A DNA stretch of 64,000 nucleotides from Strongylocentrotus droebachiensis (taxonomy: Eukaryota > Echinodermata > Echinoidea > Camarodonta > Strongylocentrotidae), in assembly GCA_035222895.1 (NCBI GenBank), contig JAVYIG010007158.1, forward strand, positions 42,254-106,253, written 5' to 3'. Made by a program: the position numbers and the translations under genes. The notes under the pieces were generated by a model that worked only from the letters and a program-made list of their open reading frames with translations, ran no database searches and was not told the DNA's origin. Within the stretch, counting starts at the first letter, position 1. The number at the start of each line of letters is the position of its first letter. Shown here piece by piece: positions 21,600 through 33,500 of this stretch.

Positions 21600-24500
21600 C
21601 TGTTCGGTTAATACGGAAAAGGATGATTACAAAACAAAAGAATTAACACCATTGACGGAAGGGGGAAAGGGAGATTTAATGACGGAAGTGACAGAAACTG
21701 CCAAAAGAGGAGCTTGTTTGTAGGAATGGCCGAATTAATAAAAAAACCTTTGACATTTCCATCATAAAAAGGTTTATTTGCTTAATTTAAGGAAATTGAA
21801 CGTTGAGAATAATCGTTTATTTAGGAAACCTAAATCTTAAAAAAGAAGGAATAACAAGGATCACGGACGGACTCATACTTCAAATACCAAATAAACATGC
21901 AAGTTAGAAGAGTCTGCACGTGATCACCCAAGGTAAAAATATCTTTACTAAATGCCTGTCGCACAATTTTAATGCATTTCAACTTGCGCTAATTATTCTT
22001 GTGACTATATTTAAATCTTAAACCATTAATGAAACTGATTTTGTGCGTTGTTTATTCTTAATCAGCCATCACATGCCTCGTCGGAGATCTCACAATTCGT
22101 TGACGGAGTCTTACGTCGATAAATAACGCCTCGTGTGCAGTGGGATGGAGCTTTGGCACTCACCTGATCCAAGCATATAGGCGATGTTGACCACACCCGT
22201 CATACACGTTGAGATACCTTCGGGGCATATCATCTCACCAGGGTTGTCCGAACACGAGACAAGCTCGGTGTCACCAGGATCTATAATGTTACCATCTGAA
22301 GTTATTTCCTTGCACGTGATGCAGGTTCGCAAATCTCCTGTTGAATATTTTGAAAGGAATACGAAGAATGAATAGTTGCATCAAATCTATTGTTGTGAAA
22401 GCTATCAAGTTTCAAATTTGTGAACGACTTGATATTTCATTAAATCTTACAACAATAACGACCAACGATAATGGGGACATTGTTTTCTACAAGAGGTACC
22501 CCCTCTCCTTATGCGTTTACATATTCAAGTTTCTTTTATATCAGTAGCTACTCATATTTTCTAAATGTATTGTGGCAAATAGTATTTACACAGAAAGACC
22601 TAAAAGTAGTAACTGTAATTTGAACTTGTCATTCATGTGGTGAGACTATGTTTTAAAAGGCTGCTTCAGACAAGGCGAGGAAAAAGTGCGAAGGTTTTTT
22701 TTTCTTCTTCATGATGACGTAAATTGTAATACCTACGCTTCACAATCTGTTTTGTAAAGCATAGATCTTGGTACGTTCGTTCATGTCTCCTTAGATCAAG
22801 ATTAATATAAAGTTCCTTAATTAAATTAAGTTAAATTAAATTAAGTTCTTCAAACGTCCGATGGCTGCGATGGCTGGCATGCGATGGCCGTCTCATTTAC
22901 AGATCTCGGTGAAGTCCTTTGGTGTGCGCAGTTGCCATTCGTGTACACATAAACAAAAATCCTTGACAGTTTACCGCATTATATCAGAACAAGCCTTAAT
23001 ATGCTATGTGCCAATTTCTATAGTTAATATCAATCGTGGACTCATACTGAATAGAGGTTATGCCCATAGACTATAGCTTAAAAATCGTTCCAACTACATC
23101 GTAATGCTTCATGAGAGCCCTCACCTTTTCGAGTTCCTGTCCCGCCTTCTGCGCCTGAGGGTGAAGGAGGGGTGCACTTGTCGGCACTGTCACAGACGCA
23201 GAAGGTTGCGTTTGTGATCCCGAGGAATAGCATACCATCTAGATCTGGGTACAGTTCAGCTGGGTCATTGTCGGAAAAGTAGGCATCCACCACGGACTGC
23301 TCTACGCAGTGGTCTCCTGACGGAATCGAGACAATTTCTTCAGGGGCACAAGCACGTTTCTCATCTCTGATGGTCACATTTTGTCCTATTTTATTTTGTA
23401 ATGAAATAGCAATAGGAAAACTGATGAAGCTGATGACGATGATGATGATGACGATAACAATATTTCGAATTACAAAACTGAAAATAATGAAAAAAATGAT
23501 CATAACAGTAGCCCCAAGCTCTATGATTAAAAAAAATATATGTATTATACATAATATATATATAATTATATATATAAAACACATATATATATTGGTATTA
23601 TGGTGTAACGTTCAGGGGCGGCGATCGGGGGGGGGAGGGGGGACAAACTCATAATTATGATCACCAGCCCAGCCTTCGCCGGGCGTCCTAATTTAATGAT
23701 CACGCCATCATCGGCTGGTAGCAAGTAAGTAGGGAGAGGTAGCGTTGGTGTAGGTCCATGGTGTGGTGGAGTTTAAAATTAAATAGGCCAGATTCTGGAC
23801 TACATACGTTTAGGCTCTGGATTAAGTACCGAGAAAATTGAAGTGTGAAAAAAAAGTATATTGCTTGTTGTTATAATATAGTTTTGCTAAAGAATGCGAT
23901 TTTTTAATACAACAAAACTTGTGAGGGGGGAGTCACGTCCGTCACCTTCACCCATCTCATTCACTATGCTCCCTCACACTTGCGTACTGATGGGGCGGGG
24001 GGGGGGGGCTTTGGGGGCAGTTCCCCCAAATGAAATTCAAACGTGGTTTATTTCTAATTCGATACCAGTGATTTACCAATGTTATTGAAATTGCATGATT
24101 TTTCCCTGAGCTTCCGGCGCTCTGCCCCTAAACCCCACCAAGGGCCCTGAGGTCGACCCCTGGAAGCTCATCTTATCGTAATTTAATGCATAAAACTCCT
24201 GTGCTTCTTGGGGCTCCGCCCTTGGACCCACTCCAATAAGTGACCTGCATGCCAGTGTCACAAATAATGTATACAAATATGCTCATTTGACCGTAATTAA
24301 TTGCCTAAAACCCCTGACCTTCATGAGGCTCCGCCCCTTGACACCGCCAGGGCTTCGCCCCTGGACCCCACGCCAATTTATGCTCCAATTTGCTTTGCTT
24401 TGCTCTACCTGATCGTTAATACTTTAGCCCCCCCCCCCCCCCGCAATTTGAAAAACGTTCCAACGGCCTGCGTAACATTTAAGAGTTGTGGTGATGCAGA

Positions 24501-27500
24501 TTGTTTTGTTATGCCCCCCCCCCCAAAAAAAAATAAATAAATAAATAAATAAAATAAAATTGTTGCTCATTATGCCACTGCTCCCTCGTCCCTCGCATTT
24601 CGTCCCCCAGTCATGAAAAGAAATCGCCGCCCCTGGTAGCGTCAATCAAGCTGCGAGGGGGCGCTGTCATATTTCCATATACATATATAAATATATCTTC
24701 TGTATTTTATAATACATTCTGTTCATTCTGGATCTTGTTGGAGACAGGACCCCGATGGCGGGGTAAACGACTTAAAAAATATTGACCACCATAATTCAAA
24801 TAAGTTCATTACTTTCTGAGGTGTAGGTACTTACCAGACTGAAGTCTATAGGCAACGTCTATGACTCCTGTCATACAAGTCGAGATACCATCGGAGCATA
24901 TCATCTCATTAGGGTTGTCAGAGCAAGATTCTTGTTCGATGCCATCAAAATCCATGTCGTTTGAAGTTACCTCCTTGCACAAGAGACAAGTTCTAACATT
25001 TCCTGTTCAGCGGGAAAACAAATTAAAAAAATCTATCACCATTAAAAAGCACGATTGTTTTAAATCTGAACGATTTTGCCATTTCACATATGTTTAGAAA
25101 TGTCAAGATTCATTTACTAACATTAAGTAATTGATATCACCGTCACATCTCCACGTTTCAGACCGCAAATGCCTTCAAAGTGCATGGTTATTGCTCTTTT
25201 TCTTCTCTCTGACATTTCTAGTGCCCTTTGCGAACCTCAAATTGCCATGAAGGTAATTATAGACCCCAAAATGTGTGAAATTTAGCCAATACGATCATAC
25301 CAATTCAGCTTCACTTTAAAAAAAATACGGTGACCGTTAATTAATTATTTAATTAAAAATAACAATACATGGGCCGGCTGGTTGTGCGTGATATAACCAA
25401 CACGAAAATGCCAACAAAAAAGCCAACATTAGCATTGGCTGAAATACGACGTAAAAGGTGCTATTTCGTTTTTTCAACGGCTTTTTCAAATTATCTAATA
25501 TTTGTGGTGGTACACAAGTATTATAAATCGATATATTTATGGATATTTCAACAGTCTCTGAACCGATTTTGATCAAACAAAAATGATTTTGTCATTTAAA
25601 TTGTATGTTCTTTCAAATTTGACACTCAGTTTTTCATTATCTCACAAACAAATTATTTTGTGTAGCGCCCTCTGCAACAGAACTCAACTATCCCTTTAAT
25701 TTCAAACTGACCAATTATTTGCCATTTTCCGGAACATAACATCTTGCTCGTGTATTAATTTCTTTAGGTCGTTCTCACCAGTGTTGTTGATGCATTAGTC
25801 TGGTTTGCAGTGGTTTCAAAATTCCATCGACTACTCTGTAACATGTATTACCTGATGATTCAAGAGAGCTCTCACCTTCTTCAGAGTCCGTTCCACTCTC
25901 TGCATCCGGTGCAGGGGCATCACCGGTGGGGGAAGGAGGGGTGCACTTGTCGCCACTGTCACAGACGCAGAAAGTTGCGTTTAAGATGCGATCGAACATC
26001 ATTTCCTCTGTATCTGGGTACAACTCAGCCGGATCATTGTCGGAAAAGTAGGCGTCCACCACGGATTGGTCTACGCAGTGGTCTCCGGTAGGACTGGATG
26101 AGATGACCTCTTCTGGTGCACAAGCGCGTCGCTCGTCCCGTACCGTTACGGTTTGCCCTATTGAGGTAATCAGATGATAACATCAGGCGCGTACGCAGGG
26201 GGGAGGGGGGGGTTGGGGGTTAACCCCCTTCTTCATTTTTTGCTATGTGTGTGTTTTGGAGACCCCCCCCCCCCCCCCCTATGTAATTTAAAACAAAAAA
26301 TGTGCTCTTACCCCACCCCCCCCCCCCCCCTCCCCCGCTTATTCAGCGGCTGGCTGAGTCGTGCGAATTGTTTGGGACGAAGAAAAAAAATGTCCTCTTA
26401 AACCTCCTCCCCCCCCCCCCCCCCTTGAAAAAATCCTGCGTACACCACTGGATAACATAATAATGTGTGAGATTTGTAAGGGGTCAAATCCACTCGTAAT
26501 CATACTCAGGGCCGATTGGTGCCCCCCCCCCCCCCCCCTCTCCCCTCCCCCTAAACAAAAACGAAAACAAATAAGAAAAGATAATCGCTGATCTAAAATC
26601 ATCTACATTATAATCAAAAGCACAACTTGAACAACATGGAGCATACTAGAAATTACATAAAACAATTAATTAAATGCCGGACCAGACAAGAAGACAAGAT
26701 GATTTGACAACGCTAAATTGATTCATTATTGCGAATTTCTCGAGGAAAATATTCCACAGCGAAATCCCATCATGAGCAAGATTTATTCACTCCACTTATA
26801 GACCAAGAGCATTAGTTTTAACATGGACATTTTTGGTAACAAGCTGATTTTTTCAGGATAGGTCCAGGAATATGTCTAGATTAACATACTAAAAGTCCTC
26901 ATAAATCCTCTTTGAGCGTTTTCCGCAATCCAAGATGGCGTCCAAAATGGCCGCCATGTCCTGAATTTCTTATAGCTTTGCAACTAGATAACCCAAATAC
27001 AAAATGTAAATGTCTAAATATATGTTTTTTAGCATAAGGAACTCAATAAAATGCATGTTGATAAATTTTGAAACACACAAGTAGCTATAAACCACTTTAG
27101 CCCTTTTCGAAATCCAAAATGGCGCCCAAAATTGCCGCCATTTCCTGTATTTCTTGTAACTTTGCAACTAGATAACCCAAATACCAAATTTAAATGTCTA
27201 AATATATGTTTTTCAGCATAAGGAACTCAACCAAATACTTACTAACACATTTTGAAACACACAAGTAGCAGTAAAACCACTTGAGCCCTTCCCGAAATCA
27301 AAAATGACACACAAAATGGCACCCAAAATGTCCATTATTTCCAATTTTATCTCATTGTACTAAAGTAGATACGTTATGAATATAATCAAATGTCTAGACT
27401 AGAAAAGCACCATTGAAATACATATCAGTACAACAATCTTTTAATTGAAAAAATACTTCTTATGCATAAAGTACACACACACACACCCACATACACATAT

Positions 27501-30500
27501 GGCTGCTTCCATCATACTCAACGATATCAGACTGACAGTGTGCAACCGTGAATTAGATGGAACTGAAAATGTAGACACATTAGTACCAAGGTCGCTAAAG
27601 GTTTTTATACATAATGAATGTAAGATAGGTGCGGTATGGATGTTGCTTTGCTGCAGCACTAGTTGGAGGTAGACTTTCTAACTGAAAGGATGAACTCAGA
27701 GAACTGCGACCAATTGCCCGTTTAATTGTATGCAGTGTGATGGTAGTCATCAAGATATTCAAAACTGCTGGCCCCATAAAGGCTTTCCCGGCTTTTTTTT
27801 TTACCTCGTCATGGGTGCTTCCACTGCGAATGTATCAAGCAAGTCATAGTCAAGTTTCTTGTGGACCATATTGAAAGTTTTACGACTGCCCTGACGGTAG
27901 ATTGCAGAGACCGTATCACACCCTGTCACAGCATAAAGAAACATCAGGCAATTTCTAGTGTCCCCTATGGCATGCTGAATTTCATGAATGTTAAAGACCG
28001 TGACAGGATTACTGCGGCATAGCATGTGCATATCTGTGGAAGTGGTTGCCGGAGCAACTAGCATGACCAGTAAGGCTGTGTCCTTACCATTAACAGATGA
28101 GCCAGCGACGATGCCAGTTGACAAGGAGACCAGGCAATTGGTTTCATATCCAACAAATGGTGATGTGCCTGCATCCATCCAACAAAGATGCATCTTTCTT
28201 TATTGTATCTTGACCTGGTACTTTGCTGTATGTCTTTATGCTGCTTTGATGTACCAGTGTGTACTCCGGTGAACTGTTCCAGTTCATCACAGGAAGGAAC
28301 ACATTGAGGAAGTGCATGAACCCACTTAGCCAATGTACTGTCTGTGATTCCACGTCCACGAGTCATTTCTCTAGATGTTTTCAGCTGCCGCATCAGGAAC
28401 TTTTCAATGGTCTGATCAGAGAAGTTTCCACCCCAGAATGTATCCCTTTTCTGCGAATTGTGTATATTCATTTCCTGTCATGGTTTGCTCTAGAGCAGGC
28501 CTTCTCAACTAGTTTATTAGAAGCGCCAAAACAAAAATGAATTGAGGTTGAAGTGCCAACCTGTATGTTTGGTGACTGTGTTACGAGGGAGCGTAGCGAC
28601 CGAGCCGATACCGGGTGGGGTCCAGGGGGCGAAGCCCCCGGAAGCTAGTGGATTTTAGGGCTTTTTTGAGGCCCAGATGTGGCATTTTTAACACCTTTTT
28701 GTTCCATAAAACATCAATCATAATTTCATATTGATGTGAATTAATTAGTACAATTCCTGGCTAAAATCTACACTGGAAGTTAATTTATATGTAGTTATTT
28801 TGGTGCAATAAACACGGAAAATGTCAAAATGAAGTGAAAATCAAACAAACAAAATGGCTTGCTTACATTTTGGGCTCAACTTCGACTGCGACTTTTTGAT
28901 TTTTCTGAGTTTTTTTATTTTAAAATAAATTGTTTTAATGTTGATCTTTCTTTAATTTTTAATTTTTAATTTTTATTATTTTTTTGGAACAGCCGCGCGC
29001 CACTCTGACTGACAACAAGCGCCACGAGTGGCGCGCGCGCCGCCAGTTGAGAAGGCCTGCTCTAGAGCTTCCATCTGTTGTAAAAACAACCTGGCAGATT
29101 TGAACTAGGGAAGATGTCCTGCAGCATGGAAATGTTGTATCATTTCCCTCACACAGCTGAGATGGAGCTTCCAGTCCCCTGTCCTTTCAGCTGGAATGAA
29201 ACATTGCAGAAGAGACACATAAATGTCGGATATACTGCAACCAAAGTTTCCCTGTCCTACTGTGTCCTGCTGCCCGGTCAATGAGTTGTGAAATGATCTG
29301 ACTTTAACTGTTTGACACACTCTTCTCAGGTACAGCAGTCACCTTCTTGTCCTGGTTGAGGAGTGCACCATACAGATTTGTAAAGTGGTCCTTATCTATG
29401 CTGTCTAAGACGCCAGGTTTACCCATCAACACGCCAATGAGGGCAGCTGAAGTAAGAATGTGAGCACGAAGAGAAGGGGAAAATGCATGAGTAGATTGCA
29501 TATGTATGACAGACCCTTTGGCGTACACTGTCTCCCATAGCTCTGCAAGCATACTCCCGCCCATGACGTGGACTATATGCTGCCGAGAAATGACATGAGG
29601 AGGTGAAATCCACCAAAACGGACGATTACTTTTCCTAGGTCTTGAGAAGAAGCTACAATCTCTGTTGCCTTGATGTACGAGGGCTGGTCAAATGTTACTG
29701 CACATATTCTTAAGTTATGTTTTTCACATTGTGACTGTGCAAAGTATAGTGCCGTGTAGATGGTACTCGGATCGTTCGTTCGTGTCTCCTTAGATCAAGA
29801 TAGTTATGTAAAGTTCCTTAATTAGAAGTAAATTAAATTAAATTAAGTTCTTCCATCGCTCGATTGCTGCAATGGCCGTTTCATTAACAAGGGACAGGTC
29901 TTCATCTGTGCAACCCGTTCCGCCGCACTGCAAGAAGTGGTCCATCGTCTGAGTCTCTCCGCAGTCGCAGAGAGTATCTCCTTCATGGGCATAGCCCCAT
30001 CTTGCCATATTGACCTTACACCGCCCCATTCTCGTCCGCATTCGATTTAGGCATTGCCACTCCGGCCACTTCAGGTTAAGACCTTTGATGAGTACGGGCT
30101 TGGCTGATGGTGGAGGATTCTGTTCAGGTGGTGGGGCAGAATCGAGGAAGCTGTGTCGGGATATAAGTCGTTTGTGGGGTTGTAAGTATCCGTGTAGCAT
30201 GTGTCTGTCATCTGTCGCCTGCTTTATCCGTTCCTTTAGGCAGGTGTTAGTGCGCCTTTGGTTAGGAGATCCAATGCCAGCGAGGTGATATATCTCCTCA
30301 ACTTTTGTTGGTTTCAGGCAGCCTGTTATCTTTCGAGATGTGTGTTTTTGAGTGTGGTGTCAAGCTTCTTCACATGGGCTGATCTGCTCCAAACTGGGCA
30401 AGCATATTCAGCGGATGACATACATAGAGCAACAGCTGCACTTTGTACAGTTTTGGGGTCAGCGCCATAGTGTGAAGATGCTAGCTTCCCGATGATGGCA

Positions 30501-33500
30501 TTTCGAGATTCTACTTTGCCTATTGTCTTCTCGATATGTTTCTTGAATGATAAAGTACGATAGAGTTTTACACCTAAATACACTGGATGCTCGCAGTGGT
30601 TAAGTTGCACATTGTTCCACTTTAGCTTCAGTTCTCTCTTTGCCTCCCTGTTCTTCAAGTGGAAAACACACACCTGAGTCTTGGATGGGTTTGCCCGTAG
30701 GTAGTTTGCTCTGTAGTACTCCGAAAGGCTTGCGAGCGCTGTGTTGAGATGGAGTTCAACAGCTTCGAAGGTACTATGTTGGGCTGTGATGCAGGTGTCA
30801 TCTGCATAGATGAAATTTCGAGTGTTCTCTGTTGAAGGGATGTCAGCAGTGTAGATGTTGTAGAGTGTTGGCGCCAGGACGCCACCCTGGGGGAGACCGT
30901 TTTTCTGTTTCCGCCATCTGCTCTTCTGCCCATCAAGTTCGACAAAGAAGCGTCTGTTCTGCATCATCTTCTGAATGAATCTGGTGAGTTTTAGGTCATT
31001 TGTGATGTCATGAAGTTTTGTCTGTAGCCTTTGGTGATTGACAGTGTCATAAGCCGCAGATAAATCCACAAATACTGCACCTGTGATGAGGTTGTTCTGA
31101 AAACCGTCTTCGATGTGTTGGGTCAGGTTGAGAAGTTGTCCCGTGGTGGATTTTCCTGGTCGGAAACCTGCCTGCTCACAGTTCAGTTGGCTGTCAACGT
31201 GAGGCCCAATTCTGTTGAGAATAAGGCGTTCAAGCAGCTTGTATGTTTGGCACAGGAGCGAGATCGGTCGAAAGTTCTTGGCTTCGTTCGAGTCCTTTCC
31301 TGGCTTGAGGATAGCGACGACTTTGGTTCGGAGCCACTGTTTTGGGACACAGGTGTTCTCGATGCAGTTGTTAAACATGTCTAGCAGCCATTTCTGTGCT
31401 ACAGAGCCCATGTGTTTGATCTGCTCCGATCTGATGTCATCGATGCCTGCCGCCTTGTTGACGTGTAGCGTGGAGATACCTTTCTGTAGTTCTTCTTCAG
31501 AAATAGGTCTTGTGAAAAGAGACATGTTCTGGTCAACTCCAGGTAGTTTGTGCCTGTGTGAATTAGTCGTCTTGGGGGCCTTTCCATTTTTCAACAGCTG
31601 ATTTGCTACTTCGTCAGCCGTAACATTATAATGCTGTTGAGCTCTGGTGCTGTCAATTCCGAGCTTGCGTATGGTGGCCCACGCTTTCCTGCTGCTGTGT
31701 CTTAGGTCTGTTGTTTCAATCATGTGCTGCCACATCTGCCTATGTCGTTGAGATATCCTTGATATAAGCTCTTCTCCAAGGTTGATGGTATCCTCTGAGA
31801 TGGCATCTGTGTCGTAGGCTGTGGTGTAGTTTGCCAGAAGCTGACTTGATTCCTCATCGATGCCTGGAATGTATGTCGTCCGGCAGCCTCTTGGGATATG
31901 TCTACGTGACACCTTCTTGACTATATCTATGAAGGATTCATAGTTCTTTGGATCTGCAGGGAGATGTGTTAGGGCATGATCAAGGTGTTCGGTGAAAGCA
32001 GGCCAGTCTGCCTTAGCAAAGTTGAACCTGCGCTTGAACGGGGTCTTGTTTGGTGTGATAACTGCAGTCAGTTGAATGCCGATGGGTCGGTGTTGGGATC
32101 TTGGAATCGGCTCAGCTACAAACTTACGACTGGTGGGAGCAAGCAGCCTGCTGCAGAAAACTCGGATTGGAGGGGTCTAAATTTATGAAGGGCAGAGTTT
32201 CAATTCTCGTACTGGTCACTCTGCATGGCCACTTTCATGAAACCACTCCATTAAGGACAAAGCTCATGTTGCTCAGCTCAAGATGTCTATCTGTTCACGT
32301 GAGCCACACTTCCGGTGTTTATACGCAGCTATTCCAACAATATTGGCGACAGAAATGACCTGGTCTACTAGCAGAGATGACATGGCATGTGCTATTGAGG
32401 TGCATTTCCTGTTAGAAACCTTGTGACTTTTGCCTTTGTGACATTAATTGGTACTAATGTGTCTCCATTTTCAGTTCCATCTAACGTTGAGTACTCTTCA
32501 CGGTTGCACACTGTCAGTTTGATGGAAGCAGCCACATATGTGCATGTGTGTGTGGGTGGGTGGGTGTGTATACTTTATGTATAAGAAGTATTTAATTATT
32601 TAATGAAAGGTTTATTTGTACTGATATGTATTACAATGGTGCCTTTCTAGTATAGACATTTGATTGTATTCATAACGTATCTACTTTAATACAATGAGAT
32701 AAAATTGGAAATGGTGGCCATTTGGGGCGCCATTTTGGATTTGGGAAAGGGCTCAAGTAGTTTTACTGCTACTTGTGTGTTTCAAAATTTATCAACATGT
32801 ATTCTAATGAGTTCCTTATGCTAAAAAACATATATTTAGACATTTAAATTTTGTATTTGGGTGATCTAGTTCCAAAGCTATAAGAAATTCAGGAAATGGC
32901 TGCAATTTTGGGCGCCATTTTGGATTTCGGGATGGGCTAAAGTGGTTTATAGCTACTTGTGTGTTTCAAAATTTATCAACATGTATTTTAATGAGTTCCT
33001 TATGCTAAAAAACATATATTTAGACATTTAAATTTTGTATTTGGGTGATCTAGTTCCAAAGCTATAAGAAATTCAGGAAATGGCGGCCATTTTGGACGCC
33101 ATCTTGGATTACGGAAAACGCTCAAGGAGGATATACGAGGACTTTTAGTATGTTATTCTAGACATATTCCTGGAGCTATCCTGAAGAAATCAGCTTGTTA
33201 CCAAAAATGTCCAGGTTTAAGCCTATTTTGACCTAATGCTCTTGGCCTATTAGTATTAAACTCTATTTTCAAGTGTCCACGATATGAAGTTTGGGAGCTC
33301 ACCAGTTTCAAGTAAATAGGCGACGTTGATGATCCCTGTCATACAAGCTGAGATACCGTCAAGGCATGTCATCTCACCAGGGTTGTCAGAGCAAGATTCT
33401 TGTTCGCTGCCATCAAGATCCATGTCGACATGATCTGAAGTTATTTCCTTGCATGCGATGCAAGTTGTAAAATTTCCTGTTCAGCAAGGAAAAGGAGAAT

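Larger units (their letters stand above)
26799..33250 (-). mobile_element. Long-TIR DNA transposon carrying an orphan invertebrate protein family (nested insertions)
   Basis: Terminal inverted repeats span 26,799-27,590 and 32,449-33,250 (about 0.8 kb each). Each holds about three degenerate 160-180-bp subunits with AAAATGGCGGCCAT-like words and an inner CA/TG microsatellite. Between them the minus strand carries decayed pieces of one protein family in consistent order: KCGSREQIDIL (about 32.3 kb), VRFGGFHLLMSFLGSI (29.6 kb), AERTGDWKLHL..FHAAGH (29.2 kb), MTRGRGITDSTLAKWV (28.4 kb) and AVTGCDTVSAIY (27.9 kb). I know this set as an uncharacterised family repeated in cnidarian, echinoderm and other genomes. 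Placement between TIRs suggests it is transposon-borne. The reading frame is interrupted in several places and by two nested elements. Confidence 0.7.

Noticed and set aside
23078-23584. 168-aa single-exon reading of gene B exon 7
   Set aside because: The extra N-terminal hydrophobic part is intron sequence upstream of the acceptor at 23,385; homologous exons begin at the same acceptor.
21196-26091. Plus-strand ORFs over 21.2-21.5, 22.2-22.4 and 25.8-26.1 kb
   Set aside because: Antisense of LU exons of gene B; the minus strand explains the conservation and splice sites.
26174-26602. Proline- or glycine-run ORFs at poly-C tracts
   Set aside because: Homopolymer translation only; the same happens at 24.4, 48.4 and 51.4 kb.
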